From Burkholderiaceae bacterium (GTDB taxonomy: Bacteria; Pseudomonadota; Gammaproteobacteria; Burkholderiales; Burkholderiaceae_B), in NCBI GenBank assembly GCA_017857895.1, contig JAFMCG010000008.1, positions 1 to 36,731 of the forward strand: 36,731 nucleotides of DNA, given 5' to 3'. The position numbers and the translations under genes were made by a program. Shown here one piece after another: positions 6,847 through 16,583 of this stretch. Position 1 is the first letter of the stretch. The number at the start of each line of letters is the position of its first letter. The notes under the pieces were generated by a model. It was not told where the DNA came from, did no database searches, and was given only the letters and a program-made list of their open reading frames with translations.

Positions 6847-8244
6847 ATGACCGACCTGCGCCAAGCGAACCACCTTCCGTTAAAGAAAAATCAACCAACG
6901 GTTTCTGGTCAGCAACGGCGCCCCCTCAAAACGGCACTCGGTCTGACCGTTGCGGGTTTGCTGGTTGGTGCTGGTGCCTTCGCCATGGTGCAGCCCTCAA
7001 AGTCGGTTCTACCCGAGCAAAGGGTCGTGGCCGATACCTTTTCCCTGCCCCTACCGGGGGCAGTTCCAAACGAGTCCACAGCAGCCGCTGACGATTACCG
7101 ACTTGAAACTCGGATTCAATCCGGTGACACCATTGCCAGCATCTTGTCGCGACTCGACGTTTCCGAGCAAGGCTTGATGGGTTTTATTACCGCCAACAAA
7201 GACACCCGCAAAGCCGCCCATCGGCTGGTACCGGGGCGCACCGTTCAGGCCTCGCTTGATGCCAATGGCGCCATGAACTGGGTGCGTTACATCCACACCC
7301 CAGGCACTGAAGACAAAGGCGAATATGTCACCGAGTATCTCGAGCTCGTCAAGAACCCAGATGGTTCATTTGCTGCCGAAGAAAAAGTTGCCAGCACCGA
7401 ATCCCAAACAAATATCGCATCTGGGCGCATTAAATCGTCATTGTTCGGCGCCACCGATCAGGCGGGTATCCCTGACGCGGTGACCATGCAAATCGCCGAG
7501 ACCTTGGGTGGTCGCTTGGACTTTGTGCGCGACATTCGAGAAGGCGATGAGTTTCGCGTGATTTACGAAACCCGGACCTTCGAAGGCCGGCCCGCTGGCG
7601 CCGGACGGGTTTTGGCGGTTGAATTCATCAATGCAAACAAACGCTTCGAAGCCCTGTGGTTTGAACCCAAAGATGGCTCGGGCGGTTACTACGACGCCGA
7701 TGGCAAGAGCCTGAGAGGGGCGTTTTTACGCTCAGCCATCCCGTTTACCCGGATCAGCTCTAAATTCGGTATGCGCAAGCACCCTATTCACAAGCGTTGG
7801 CGCTCACACAATGGCATCGATTTCGCAGCCCCAACGGGCACACCGATTCGAGCCACTGGCGACGGTGTGGTGCAGTTCATTGGCACCCAAGGTGGCTACG
7901 GCAAAACCATTATTTTGCGCCACCCCAATAACATTACTACCCTATTTGCGCACCAAAGCCGCTTTGCCCAAGGCCTTAAACAAGGTGATCGGGTGTCGCA
8001 GGGGCAGACCATCGGATTCGTCGGCTCAACGGGCTGGTCCACTGGCCCTCACTTGCACTACGAATTTCGCATCAGCAACAAACCCGTCGATCCATTGGGC
8101 ATCAAGATGCCTGAAGCAATCGTCCTTGACAGTCAGCAACAACAACAATTTGCCGAAACCGCGCTGCCCTTGCGCGAGCAACTTAAAAAACTAGCCGTCC
8201 TTAATGAGGACAATGGTGATGCCTTACAACTCGCCAAACGTTAA
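6847..8244 (+). CDS. M23 family murein endopeptidase (membrane-anchored)
   Basis: This 465-residue protein probably cuts peptidoglycan cross-links in the periplasm. A positively charged N-terminus is followed by one membrane segment (about residues 29-48). A LysM/OapA-like region follows (RIQSGDTIASILSRLDVSE), then the M23 LytM domain with zinc motif His321-x3-Asp325 (HNGIDFAAPTG) and His402-x-His404 (HLHYEF). The catalytic residues are complete, so it should be active rather than an EnvC-type activator. The ATG at 6847 is chosen; an in-frame TTG at 6826 is possible, and neither has a good ribosome site. anmK follows by 24 bases, fitting a shared role in wall turnover. Confidence 0.9.
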   Translation: MTDLRQANHLPLKKNQPTVSGQQRRPLKTALGLTVAGLLVGAGAFAMVQPSKSVLPEQRVVADTFSLPLPGAVPNESTAAADDYRLETRIQSGDTIASILSRLDVSEQGLMGFITANKDTRKAAHRLVPGRTVQASLDANGAMNWVRYIHTPGTEDKGEYVTEYLELVKNPDGSFAAEEKVASTESQTNIASGRIKSSLFGATDQAGIPDAVTMQIAETLGGRLDFVRDIREGDEFRVIYETRTFEGRPAGAGRVLAVEFINANKRFEALWFEPKDGSGGYYDADGKSLRGAFLRSAIPFTRISSKFGMRKHPIHKRWRSHNGIDFAAPTGTPIRATGDGVVQFIGTQGGYGKTIILRHPNNITTLFAHQSRFAQGLKQGDRVSQGQTIGFVGSTGWSTGPHLHYEFRISNKPVDPLGIKMPEAIVLDSQQQQQFAETALPLREQLKKLAVLNEDNGDALQLAKR

Positions 8245-8268
8245 GCCAATCCGCCGCGAGGCTCTTCA

Positions 8269-9408
8269 GTGACTGCCCCTGCCGGATCATTCTATATCGG
8301 CTTAATGTCAGGCACGAGCCTCGATGGTGTTGATGGCGTATTGGTCAACATCGCAGCAGACGGTTCACCGAGCTTACTTGCACGTAGCAGCCGAAACATG
8401 CCGCTTGAGCTAAAGCGCGAGTTGTTGGCACTAAACGCCCCCACTGACAACGAGCTGCACCGCGCCCACATGGCGAGTATGGCCTTGGTCGATTTGTACG
8501 CCCAAACCGTTGCGGCTCTTTTGCGCGATGCCCGCCTTAACGCTTCTGAGGTTGTGGCCATCGGTGCACATGGCCAAACAGTGCGTCATCGACCCGATCA
8601 CGGTTACACGATCCAACTGAACGCACCCGCGCTCTTGGCAGAAAAAACGGGCATCGACGTGATCGCTGATTTTCGGTCTCGCGATATGGCTAGCGGTGGC
8701 CAAGGCGCGCCTTTGGTGCCTGCCTTTCATCAGGCTTTGTTTGCGTCTGCTCAGACCCGAGTCATCCTCAACCTTGGTGGTATCGCCAACGTGACTCTAC
8801 TTGAGCCTGGCTGGCCTGTGAGCGGCTTTGACACAGGACCCGCTAACTTATTAATGGACGGCTGGTGCCAACGTCACACCGGTCAACCCTACGACAGCGA
8901 GGGCTGTTGGGGTGATTCGGGCAAGGCCCATCAAGCGCTTTTGGACTGGATTTTGCGTTCTGAAGCTTGGTTTGATGCGCCACCACCAAAGTCCACGGGT
9001 CGCGATCAATTCAACTTGGCCTGGCTTGATACCCGTCTGGCCCAATTCGCCCAGCGCCAAGCCCAACACGGTTTAACAGATGCCATTTCTGCGGTTGACG
9101 TGCAAGCCACGTTGCAAATGCTGACCGCCTGTACGGTGACACGTGCAATCGCTCAACATGGCTTGGGACAGGGCACCATTTATGTTTGCGGTGGCGGTGC
9201 CAGAAATTTGGCGTTGTTGCGAAAACTACAGTCGCAATGGGCCGGTGATGTTCAAACCACGGACGCTCTTGGGGTACCGGCTCAAGATGTCGAAGCCATG
9301 GCATTTGCATGGTTGGCTTGGGCTCACCAGACAAAAAAAACCGGCAACCTACCAGAGGTTACCGGTGCTGCGGGTGGGCGCCTATTAGGCGCACGCTGGC
9401 CCGCATAA
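8269..9408 (+). CDS. anmK: Anhydro-N-acetylmuramic acid kinase
   Basis: This 379-residue cytoplasmic kinase opens and phosphorylates 1,6-anhydro-MurNAc to MurNAc-6-phosphate during cell-wall recycling. The N-terminal GLMSGTSLDGVDGVLV is the family signature, with GAHGQTVRHRP, the NLGGIANVT loop and CGGGARN further on. It starts with GTG preceded by GAGG. It is probably cotranscribed with the upstream M23 peptidase gene. Its last 25 or so codons contain, on the opposite strand, the terminator of erpA (9333-9365), so codons for KKTGNLPEVTG also encode that hairpin. Confidence 0.95.
   Translation: MTAPAGSFYIGLMSGTSLDGVDGVLVNIAADGSPSLLARSSRNMPLELKRELLALNAPTDNELHRAHMASMALVDLYAQTVAALLRDARLNASEVVAIGAHGQTVRHRPDHGYTIQLNAPALLAEKTGIDVIADFRSRDMASGGQGAPLVPAFHQALFASAQTRVILNLGGIANVTLLEPGWPVSGFDTGPANLLMDGWCQRHTGQPYDSEGCWGDSGKAHQALLDWILRSEAWFDAPPPKSTGRDQFNLAWLDTRLAQFAQRQAQHGLTDAISAVDVQATLQMLTACTVTRAIAQHGLGQGTIYVCGGGARNLALLRKLQSQWAGDVQTTDALGVPAQDVEAMAFAWLAWAHQTKKTGNLPEVTGAAGGRLLGARWPA
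9333..9365 (-). terminator. erpA terminator embedded in the anmK coding region
   Basis: On the minus strand CCGGTAACCT (9365-9356) pairs over ten positions (one U-G) with AGGTTGCCGG (9350-9341) around a CTGGT loop, followed by eight T (9340-9333). It lies about 70 bases past the erpA stop and inside the 3' end of the convergent anmK gene. The region between the two stop codons has no hairpin of its own. Confidence 0.85.
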
Positions 9409-9436
9409 AGCGCTAGAAATATTTAAACAGAGAAAC

Positions 9437-9805
9437 TTAAACAGAGAACGAAGAACCACAACCACATGTGGTGGTGGCATTCGGGTTACGAATCACAAAC
9501 TGTGCGCCTTCCAAGTCTTCTTTGTAATCAATCTCGGCACCCACCAAATACTGAAAACTCATGGGGTCGACAAGCAATTGAACGCCGTTTTTCTCGAGGG
9601 CGGTGTCATCTTCAGCCACGTCTTCGTCAAACGTAAAACCATACTGAAAACCTGAACAACCACCACCCTGCACAAACACGCGCAGCTTCAAATTCGGATT
9701 GCCCTCGTCGATCAGCAAATCTTTAACTTTCCCAGCAGCAGAATCGGTGAAAATAATCGGTGTGGGTGGGCTCTGAAGGTTGACGGTTTCAGTGACTGTG
9801 CTCAT
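9437..9805 (-). CDS. erpA: A-type iron-sulfur carrier, ErpA
   Basis: This 122-residue protein carries Fe-S clusters to apo-enzymes. The three cluster cysteines are Cys50 ([13 protein letters not shown]) and Cys114 and Cys116 (CGCGSSF at the C-terminus). ErpA is preferred over IscA because of sequence character and isolation from other isc genes. The ATG at 9805 has an AAGGAG site six bases upstream; the frame extends 11 codons further but without support. It is monocistronic and convergent with anmK. Confidence 0.93.
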   Translation of the reverse strand: MSTVTETVNLQSPPTPIIFTDSAAGKVKDLLIDEGNPNLKLRVFVQGGGCSGFQYGFTFDEDVAEDDTALEKNGVQLLVDPMSFQYLVGAEIDYKEDLEGAQFVIRNPNATTTCGCGSSFSV

Positions 9806-10148
9806 GGTGACTCCTTGTGTTGCCACAACGGACAACATCGATAAAACAACTTGTTATTAAAGATACGGCATTTCAGAACATGTTTCAGTATAAACCCTAA
9901 TTATTTCAAGGGATTGTGCCTTGCAAAGGCTCAAGCAAGGAAGTGTTTGGTTTAATGTCATTGCGGTGCTTGATTGTGCTGTTTTTAGCACCCAATATTT
10001 AGTCATACCCATCAATCTATTATCTATTTGGCAATCATATCCAAATAGGCATACACTTCGGATCCCTTAACGACTCATCAACCCAATGGATCGATTTACC
10101 GCGCTCATTTTTTTAGCGGTTAATTACCCTTTTGGTTGACCCAATCGA
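9806..10148. other. Intergenic region between erpA and the APC permease
   Basis: This AT-rich stretch must hold the divergent promoters of erpA (minus) and the permease (plus). I see no gene. A CTATTTGG/CCAAATAG inverted repeat lies at 10024-10048, and a small GTGCT/AGCAC hairpin at 9976-9991. No promoter with both a good -10 and a good -35 was found. Confidence 0.45.
10024..10048. promoter_or_regulatory. Inverted repeat, possible operator upstream of the permease
   Basis: CTATTTGG (10024-10031) and CCAAATAG (10041-10048) are perfect inverted half-sites, 17 bp from start to start. They lie about 100 bases upstream of the permease start codon. The layout suits a dimeric regulator, but the regulator and function are unknown. 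Confidence 0.35.
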
Positions 10149-11606
10149 ATGTTTGCGCATTTCTTTCACAAAAAACCATTCCTCAATCTTCAAACGCCAG
10201 TTACTGACAATGCGCCCTTACCCCGTAGCCTGACCCTATGGCAATTAACACTGATGGGGGTTGGCAGCACCTTGGGCACGGGTATTTTTTTTGCCATGGC
10301 CGAAACCGTCCCTTTGGCAGGCCCTGGCGTGGTGCTGTCCTTTCTTTTGGCGGCCTTGACCGCTGGAATGACTGCCCTTTGTTACGCCGAGGTTTCAACA
10401 GCAATACCGGTCTCAGGCTCGTCTTACACCTTCACTTACGTCACCATGGGTGAAGGCATCGCGGTTTTGATTGGGGCTTGCCTGGTTTTAGAGTGGGGAA
10501 TTGCCGGTGCGGCGGTGGCCGTGGGCTGGAGCAGCTATTTAAATGAGCTCATCGGCCTAGTCAGTGGTCATGACATCCCCGTGCTGTGGCGTGAGTCGCC
10601 GTTTAAAAGAAACGTCACTGGGCTCGCATGGGGTGGTGAGGGTGCTGTAAACCTGCCCGCGTTGTTGTTGGTGTGGTTATGTGCGTTACTTCTTTTACGC
10701 GGGTCACGTGAATCGGCCAAACTCAATGCCGCACTGACCCTGACCAAGCTGGTGGTGCTGTTGTTGTTTGTGGCCATGTCGTTGCGCGTTTTTAACCGTG
10801 TGCATTTTGAGCCATTCATGCCGCACGGGTTTGAAGGTGTGGGCTCAGCGGCGGCGATTATTTTTTTCAGCTTCGTGGGCTTAGATGCTGTGGTCAATGC
10901 CAGTGAAGAGGTCGTGAACCCTCAGCGCAACATTCCCATTGCCATGATGCTGGCCCTGCTCATTGTCACGACCGTCTATGTCTTAGTGGCATTTAGCAGC
11001 TTGGGTGTTCAACCACCCGAGACCTTTGTCGGGCGCGGGGCAGCCCTAACCACCATCTTGCACCAAGCCACTGGCAGTCGGTTAAGCAGCGTGCTTTTGG
11101 CGATGGGTGCCGTGGTCTCTATCTTTAGCGTGACGCTGGTATCGTTGTTTGGTCAGGCTCGCATCTATTTCGCCATGGCGCGCGACGGCATGTTGCCCGC
11201 GGCCCTCAAGCGCGTCGACCCGCATACCTTTTGCCCGAGCCGAGGCACCCTACTGTCAGCGGCCGTGGTCTCACCTCTGGCAGCTTTTTTGCCAAGCCAC
11301 GTGCTTTGGGGTTTGGTCAGCATGGGCACGCTGGTCGTGTTTCTGGCCGTGGCGATTGCACTCATGCTGTTGCGCCATCAACAACCTGACCGTGCACCGG
11401 GGTTTCGCGTACCCGCTTATCCCTTTACGCCCTTGGCAAGCATCGCGGCCTGCCTCTATCTCATCACCAATTTAAGCACCACGGTCTATGCAATCTTTGC
11501 CCTGTGGATCGCCTTGGCTTTGATTTTTTACGCCGCCTATGCACGCCACGGCGCTGCTCGCGAGCGCCTTGTTCAAAGCCAACCTCAGGGCAATATCGCC
11601 ACCTGA
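10149..11606 (+). CDS. APC-family amino acid permease
   Basis: This 485-residue polytopic inner-membrane protein resembles the cationic amino acid transporter branch of the APC superfamily. The first membrane segment carries the substrate-binding motif [16 protein letters not shown], and the helix-6 region contains [20 protein letters not shown], both typical. About twelve to fourteen hydrophobic segments can be counted. Substrate cannot be told from sequence. The ATG at 10149 has no obvious Shine-Dalgarno site. Its 3' end overlaps the 3' end of convergent argC by 22 bases, which does not imply shared function. Confidence 0.85.
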   Translation: MFAHFFHKKPFLNLQTPVTDNAPLPRSLTLWQLTLMGVGSTLGTGIFFAMAETVPLAGPGVVLSFLLAALTAGMTALCYAEVSTAIPVSGSSYTFTYVTMGEGIAVLIGACLVLEWGIAGAAVAVGWSSYLNELIGLVSGHDIPVLWRESPFKRNVTGLAWGGEGAVNLPALLLVWLCALLLLRGSRESAKLNAALTLTKLVVLLLFVAMSLRVFNRVHFEPFMPHGFEGVGSAAAIIFFSFVGLDAVVNASEEVVNPQRNIPIAMMLALLIVTTVYVLVAFSSLGVQPPETFVGRGAALTTILHQATGSRLSSVLLAMGAVVSIFSVTLVSLFGQARIYFAMARDGMLPAALKRVDPHTFCPSRGTLLSAAVVSPLAAFLPSHVLWGLVSMGTLVVFLAVAIALMLLRHQQPDRAPGFRVPAYPFTPLASIAACLYLITNLSTTVYAIFALWIALALIFYAAYARHGAARERLVQSQPQGNIAT

Positions 11607-12646
11607 GACAAGCCCGTGCCTTCAGGCAAACCAAACATCAGGTTCATGTTTTGTATGGCTTGCCCAGAGGCACCTTTAACCAAGTTGTCTTGAACAGCCA
11701 ACACAATCAAGCGATCAGGATGGCCAGGTGGCCGATGCAAGGCCAAGCGCAAGGTATTTGAGGCCCGTACAAAACGGGTCTCGGGCTGGCTGCCAGCCGG
11801 CATCACGTCGACGAAGGTTTCGTTTTGATAAAAAGACTCATATAAGGCTTGCAAGTCTATTGACTTGGCCTCGGGCAACAACTTCACATAAATCGTGCTC
11901 AACATGCCACGCACCATGGGTACCAAATGCGGAACAAAGGTCAGACCAACCGACACACCAGCTAGCTGATCGAGTTGGGCCTTAATTTCTGGGTGATGAC
12001 GGTGGCCTGCCACGCCATACGCTTTAAAGCTATCACTGACCTCAGAAAACAAGGCCCCGACTTCAGCCTTTCGCCCCGCACCACTAACGCCGGATTTTGA
12101 ATCGGCAATGATGTCGCCGGTGTCTATCAAAACTTTGGGTTTTAACAACGGCGCCAAACCCAACAACACGGTGGTGGGGTAGCAGCCAGGATTGCCAACC
12201 ACACGCGCGTTGGCAAGCGCATGGCGATTGAGCTCAGGCAACCCATAAATCGCTTTACGCAGAATCTCTGGACAACTGTGTGGCATTTTGTACCACTGCT
12301 CAAACACAGCTGTGTCTTGCAGACGAAAATCAGCTGCCAAGTCAATGATGCGCACGCCCGCATCAAGCAACTGTTGAGCCTGTGCCATGGCCACACCGTG
12401 AGGCGTCGCAAAAAACACCACCTCGCAATCAGTCAGGGCTGCTTCTTCAGGCGTCGTGAAGGCCAAATCCACATGGCCACGCAAGTTCGGGAACATATCA
12501 GCAACCGGTAAACCCGCTTCTTTGCGTGAGGTGATGGCGTGTAAGGTCACTTGGGGATGCTGCGCCAACAATCGCAGCAACTCAACCCCGGTGTAACCGG
12601 TACCGCCCACAATACCCACTTTGATTTTTGATGCGGTGTTTTGCAT
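11585..12646 (-). CDS. argC: N-acetyl-gamma-glutamyl-phosphate reductase
   Basis: This 353-residue enzyme reduces N-acetyl-glutamyl-phosphate to the semialdehyde with NADPH, the third step of arginine synthesis. It has the Rossmann motif [17 protein letters not shown] near the N-terminus and the active-site cysteine Cys155 in GNPGCYPT. The C-terminal part includes [12 protein letters not shown]. The ATG at 12646 has AAGGG upstream. It lies downstream of the ribosomal rplM-rpsI operon, separated by a strong terminator, so it probably has its own promoter; a 6-bp hairpin (12701-12717) is in the gap. Confidence 0.95.
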   Translation of the reverse strand: MQNTASKIKVGIVGGTGYTGVELLRLLAQHPQVTLHAITSRKEAGLPVADMFPNLRGHVDLAFTTPEEAALTDCEVVFFATPHGVAMAQAQQLLDAGVRIIDLAADFRLQDTAVFEQWYKMPHSCPEILRKAIYGLPELNRHALANARVVGNPGCYPTTVLLGLAPLLKPKVLIDTGDIIADSKSGVSGAGRKAEVGALFSEVSDSFKAYGVAGHRHHPEIKAQLDQLAGVSVGLTFVPHLVPMVRGMLSTIYVKLLPEAKSIDLQALYESFYQNETFVDVMPAGSQPETRFVRASNTLRLALHRPPGHPDRLIVLAVQDNLVKGASGQAIQNMNLMFGLPEGTGLSQVAILP

Positions 12647-12729
12647 GACTGGCCCTTGGTATCAATTGATTCGTCAATGTGCTCATTCTAATGCCATGGC
12701 GGCTGGCCTCACCAGCCACACTAACAGTC

Positions 12730-12775
12730 GCCCCCCAAACAAAAACCGCCCGAAGGCGGTTTTTGTTTGGGGGGC
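12730..12775 (-). terminator. rpsI terminator inside a perfect 21-bp palindrome
   Basis: Bases 12730-12750 and 12755-12775 are perfect reverse complements around a 4-base loop (CGAA on plus, TTCG on minus). The core CCGCC/GGCGG stem is flanked by A5/T5, so it can act as a terminator on either strand. The pairing then continues through the A/T tract into C6/G6. It begins 10 bases past the rpsI stop. Only minus-strand transcription from rpsI is expected to reach it. Confidence 0.88.
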
Positions 12776-12784
12776 AGGAAGCGA

Positions 12785-13177
12785 TTAACGCTTGCTGAAC
12801 TGTTTGCGACGACGTGCTTTGCGCAAACCCACTTTCTTACGTTCCACTTCGCGCGCATCGCGAGTCACAAAGCCTGCTTTTTTAAGTGGCGGCTTCAACG
12901 ACTCATCGTAGTCGATCAGTGCACGTGTGATGCCGTGACGGATTGCACCGGCTTGACCACTTTCACCACCACCGTGGACGTTGATATGAAAATCAAACGA
13001 CTCCAAGTGACCTGTCAGTGTCAAAGGCTGGCGCACGACCATACGGCCTGTTTCGCGAGCAAAGAACTCATCAACGGGCTTGCCGTTAACAACGATCTTG
13101 CCGCTGCCTTTTTTGAGAAAGACCCGAGCGACCGACGTTTTGCGGCGGCCCGTGCCATAGTTCCAGTTACCAATCAT
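12785..13177 (-). CDS. rpsI: 30S ribosomal protein S9
   Basis: This 130-residue protein binds the 16S 3' domain; its basic tail reaches the P-site tRNA. The N-terminus has [19 protein letters not shown], and the C-terminus ends [12 protein letters not shown], the usual SKR end. The ATG at 13177 has an AAGGACG site and gives the standard length; the frame runs upstream into rplM but is not used. It follows rplM by 10 bases, the conserved L13-S9 operon. Confidence 0.97.
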   Translation of the reverse strand: MIGNWNYGTGRRKTSVARVFLKKGSGKIVVNGKPVDEFFARETGRMVVRQPLTLTGHLESFDFHINVHGGGESGQAGAIRHGITRALIDYDESLKPPLKKAGFVTRDAREVERKKVGLRKARRRKQFSKR

Positions 13178-13187
13178 GATCGCGTCC

Positions 13188-13616
13188 TTAGATTTCGAGT
13201 GGCTTAGGCTGTTGAGCGGCGTGTGGGTGCTCTGCGCCCGCATAAACCTTCAGCTTCTTGATCATCGCGTAACCCAATGGGCCACGGGGCAACATGCCCT
13301 TGACCGCTTTTTGGATTGCGCGCCCAGGATGACGCTCTTGCATTTTAAAGAAGTTAGTCTCGCTGATACCACCGGGGTATGTCGAGTGACTGTAGTACTT
13401 CTTATCTTGTGCTTTATTGCCGGTCACAACAATATCGGCGGCGTTGATGATGACAATAAAGTCACCCGTATCAACGTGCGGAGTGAACTCCGGCTTATGT
13501 TTGCCACGCAGACGGCGTGCGACTTCGCTGGCCACACGTCCAAGTACCTTGCCTTTTGCGTCAATCACAAACCAGTCATGCTTCACTTCCAGCGGCTGTG
13601 CCACGAAGGTTTTCAT
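13188..13616 (-). CDS. rplM: 50S ribosomal protein L13
   Basis: This 142-residue protein is an early assembly protein of the large subunit and has the same length as in E. coli. Marks are [19 protein letters not shown], the [11 protein letters not shown] segment and the C-terminal [14 protein letters not shown]. The ATG at 13616 (MKTFVAQP) is the expected start; an upstream extension of the frame is not supported. It is first in the operon with rpsI. A TAGAAT element on the minus strand (13771-13766) about 150 bases upstream is a possible -10, without a clear -35. Confidence 0.97.
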   Translation of the reverse strand: MKTFVAQPLEVKHDWFVIDAKGKVLGRVASEVARRLRGKHKPEFTPHVDTGDFIVIINAADIVVTGNKAQDKKYYSHSTYPGGISETNFFKMQERHPGRAIQKAVKGMLPRGPLGYAMIKKLKVYAGAEHPHAAQQPKPLEI

Positions 13617-13851
13617 GATGGGATTCCAATGAATTATTGAGTAGGGACCATCCCCACCCATGCCTACTTTTTGCACCACCGCACACCATCGAGGCGTTGT
13701 TAGTCGCCCGTACAGTTTGGCCCCTCAAACAGAGAAGCCAACGGAAATACAAAAGGTAACTAAAGATTCTACTATGAAAACCGAGACTTAGGCGAGTCTA
13801 GTCGCGTTTCAGTGACATGTCAGTGGCATTTTGGCGCCAACCACAGACCCC

Positions 13852-15207
13852 TCAGGTACCAGCAATTGACATGCGCTCAAGTAGAATTGAGCCTGTGGTC
13901 TTGCTGCCTCGGTTGAGCTCATCAGCTCCGATTTTGACGATTTGCTGGAACATGTCTTTCAAGTTGCCAGCGATCGTGATTTCCTGCACGGGGTACTGAA
14001 TTTGGCCGTTTTCGACCCAGTAACCAAAAGCCCCACGCGAGTAATCGCCCGTCACATAGTTCACCCCTTGGCCGATGAGTTCTGTGACCAGCAGGCCCGT
14101 GCCAAGCGCTTTGAGCATCGCCTCCAAGTCATCACCCGACTCGGTGTCTGTCGAGTACAACCGCAAATTGTGCGAACCACCCGCATGGCCGGTGGTCGAC
14201 ATGCCGAGCTTGCGCGCGGTGTAAGAAGACAGAAAGTAGCTTTGCAAGACACCGGCCGAGACAATTTGGCGCGGCATGGTGCGCACGCCTTCATCATCAA
14301 AGGCACCTGAACCCATGGCCCCGGGAATAAAGGGGTTTTCATCGACCATGATGTGTTGGGGAAACAAAGACTGTCCCAAGCTATCTGGCAAGAAAGTGGT
14401 TTGTCGGTACAAAGCGCCGCCACTGACGGCCTGGGTCAAAGCACCGAGTAGGCCAAGTGCCAAGGGCGCCTCAAACAACACCGGCACTTGGCGTGTCGAC
14501 AAGCGCCGGGCGTTTAGGCGAGCCAACGCCCTTTGAGCCGCATAACGGCCTACGGTTGCCGGATCGGCCAAGCGGTCAGCCCGTCGATCACTGGTGTACC
14601 AATAGTCACGTTGCATGTTATTGCCGCGACCCGCAATGGGTGAGACTGACAAGCCGTGGCGCGTGTAAGTGTAGCCATCTAAAAAGCCGCGCGTGTTGCC
14701 CAGCACAAACTGGCCTTCGTGGCTATCAACGCCCGCGCCTTCGGAATTGGTAATGCGCTTATCCACGTCTCGGGCGGCTTGTTCGGCCTCAAGCGCCAAA
14801 GTGGCGGCTTTCTCAACCGAAATATCCCAAGGGTGATAAAGCGACAAATCAGGGCTCGTGGTCAACAACAAATCGCTTTCTTGTGGCAGGCCAGCCGCAG
14901 GGTCTTCAGCGGTGAATCGCGCAATGTGCCAGGCCGCTTGCACAGTTTGCTCGAGCGCCTGGCGAGAAAAGTCAGACGTCGAGGCAGAGCCCCGGCGTTG
15001 GCCGGCAAAGACGGTTATCGACAAAGAGCGATCGCTGGTCTGTTCAACGGTTTCTATTTCGCCCAAACGCACATTAACCGCCAAGCCTTGACCAGCCGAG
15101 ACTTCGGCGGCCGCGTCAGTCGCACCCAGCGATTTGGCATGGTCGAGCGCCTGCGTCACCAGATCCTCAAACTCAGCACGATGTTGGCGATGTGGCAAGG
15201 GTTGCAT
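13852..15207 (-). CDS. pmbA: Metalloprotease PmbA (TldE)
   Basis: This 451-residue protein is the partner of TldD in a cytosolic heteromeric metalloprotease that removes leader or unfolded segments from peptides, known from microcin B17 maturation and CcdA degradation. The family signature segments are present: NSEGAGVDS, GRGNNMQRDYWYTSDRR and the C-terminal DYSRGAFGYWVENGQI. PmbA lacks the HExxxH zinc motif of TldD, as here. The ATG at 15207 with an AGAGAG site is chosen over a TTG at 15225. It is divergent from yjgA. tldD is not in the window. Confidence 0.93.
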   Translation of the reverse strand: MQPLPHRQHRAEFEDLVTQALDHAKSLGATDAAAEVSAGQGLAVNVRLGEIETVEQTSDRSLSITVFAGQRRGSASTSDFSRQALEQTVQAAWHIARFTAEDPAAGLPQESDLLLTTSPDLSLYHPWDISVEKAATLALEAEQAARDVDKRITNSEGAGVDSHEGQFVLGNTRGFLDGYTYTRHGLSVSPIAGRGNNMQRDYWYTSDRRADRLADPATVGRYAAQRALARLNARRLSTRQVPVLFEAPLALGLLGALTQAVSGGALYRQTTFLPDSLGQSLFPQHIMVDENPFIPGAMGSGAFDDEGVRTMPRQIVSAGVLQSYFLSSYTARKLGMSTTGHAGGSHNLRLYSTDTESGDDLEAMLKALGTGLLVTELIGQGVNYVTGDYSRGAFGYWVENGQIQYPVQEITIAGNLKDMFQQIVKIGADELNRGSKTTGSILLERMSIAGT

Positions 15208-15293
15208 AGCGGCTCTCTTAAACAAAATGTTGATTCAAGTCCAAATCGGACTAATCTCGTATCATAGCGAAGTCATACTAACCACTCCAGGCC

Positions 15294-15851
15294 ATGAACG
15301 AATTAGAAACCCCCGAGGACAACGACCTCCCCGAAAGACCGAGTAAAACGCAAATCAAACGCGAAATGCTTGAGCTATTGGCGCTGGGCAAACGTGTTGT
15401 CGAGCTCAGCCCAGATCGCGTCAAGCAGTTACCGCTGTCAGAAAAACTGGAAGAAGCGGTACTACTGGCGCAAAAAACCAACAGTCGCGAGGGCAAAAGA
15501 CGGCAAATCCATTACGTGGGCAAGCTCATGCGAGACGCCCAAGCGCAAGCCATCATGGATCAAATCGAGACCTGGGAAAAAGGTTCTGTGGCCGATACCG
15601 CCTACATGCACACGCTTGAGCGTGACCGCGAGCGGCTCTTAAACGACGATCAAGCGCTCACTGAATGGCTCAACAAATACCCAGACACAGACGTGCAAGC
15701 GTTTCGCGCCATGATTCGAGCTGCCCGCCAAGAGCACACCAAGAACGCTGCCCTGCTGCCTGGCCAAGCCCCACAGAAGAAACACTATCGTGCGCTTTTT
15801 CAAGCAATTAAGGCCGCCAACTCAGGCCCCGATGATAGCGACAGCCAGTGA
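15294..15851 (+). CDS. yjgA: DUF615 / YjgA (DarP) ribosome-associated protein
   Basis: This 185-residue, highly charged, mostly helical protein belongs to the DUF615 family; the E. coli member binds late 50S precursors and is also called DarP. Marks are [20 protein letters not shown], the [16 protein letters not shown] segment and the C-terminal [11 protein letters not shown]. Length is normal. The ATG at 15294 begins MNELE. It is divergent from pmbA, an arrangement also common in related bacteria. Confidence 0.92.
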   Translation: MNELETPEDNDLPERPSKTQIKREMLELLALGKRVVELSPDRVKQLPLSEKLEEAVLLAQKTNSREGKRRQIHYVGKLMRDAQAQAIMDQIETWEKGSVADTAYMHTLERDRERLLNDDQALTEWLNKYPDTDVQAFRAMIRAARQEHTKNAALLPGQAPQKKHYRALFQAIKAANSGPDDSDSQ

Positions 15852-15902
15852 AACCACTGCTTTTAAGAACCACTGAGTAGACACCACAAAAGGAGCGTTC
15901 CC

Positions 15903-16583
15903 GTGAGTGCATTGCCCGCGCTTGAAGCCATTGAAATTGAAACCGGCCCGAAACCAACCCATAGCGTCATCTGGCTTCATGGCCTTGGTGCTGACGGCAA
16001 CGACTTCGCACCATTGGTGCCTGCGATGCAACTGCCCGAAAGTCTTGCTGTGCGCTTTGTGTTTCCACACGCGCCAGTGCAACCGGTGACCATCAATGGC
16101 GGCATGGCCATGCGCTCTTGGTATGACATCTTGGAACCTACCTTGGTCCGGCGTGAAGACGAAGCCGGGATTTTGGCGTCAGAACAAGCCATCCACACCT
16201 TGATCGAACACGAAATCGCACGCGGCATACCAAGCGAGCACATTCTTTTGGCGGGCTTCTCACAGGGCTGCGCCATGACGCTGCACACGGGTCTGCGCTT
16301 TCCAAAACGCTTGGCTGGGTTGATTGGCTTATCGGGTTATTTACCACTTGCTGACCGTGTTGCTGGCGCCTTTCATCCAGCCAACCGCGACACGCCGATG
16401 TTTATTGCTCACGGCAGCCACGACCCTGTCGTGGCACTTGAGCGTGGTGTGGCCAGTAAAGATTTACTCTTGGCTCACGGCTACAACGTGCAATGGCACA
16501 CCTACCCCATGGCGCACAGCGTTTGCCCTGAAGAGGTGGGCGATATCGCACGCTTCATGCACAAAGCCTTATCGTCGGGCTAG
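15903..16583 (+). CDS. Alpha/beta-hydrolase, carboxylesterase/phospholipase family
   Basis: This 226-residue cytosolic serine hydrolase belongs to the phospholipase/carboxylesterase (EstB, YpfH-like) family. The full triad is visible: Ser120 in GFSQG, Asp174 in HGSHDPVV and His205 in PMAHSVCPEE. The oxyanion loop is LHGLGADGND. The start is GTG with a strong AAAGGAG site. It follows yjgA by 51 bases and may be cotranscribed. The last 15 bases overlap the 3' end of the convergent PatZ-like gene. The natural substrate cannot be told. Confidence 0.9.
   Translation: MSALPALEAIEIETGPKPTHSVIWLHGLGADGNDFAPLVPAMQLPESLAVRFVFPHAPVQPVTINGGMAMRSWYDILEPTLVRREDEAGILASEQAIHTLIEHEIARGIPSEHILLAGFSQGCAMTLHTGLRFPKRLAGLIGLSGYLPLADRVAGAFHPANRDTPMFIAHGSHDPVVALERGVASKDLLLAHGYNVQWHTYPMAHSVCPEEVGDIARFMHKALSSG

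Noticed and set aside
9840-9920. IscR-like site near erpA
   Set aside because: An ATAAACCC...GGG pattern resembles part of a type 2 IscR site, but half of the conserved positions could not be matched with confidence.
14719-15267. 182-codon plus-strand frame
   Set aside because: It is antisense to pmbA, which is intact in the other direction.
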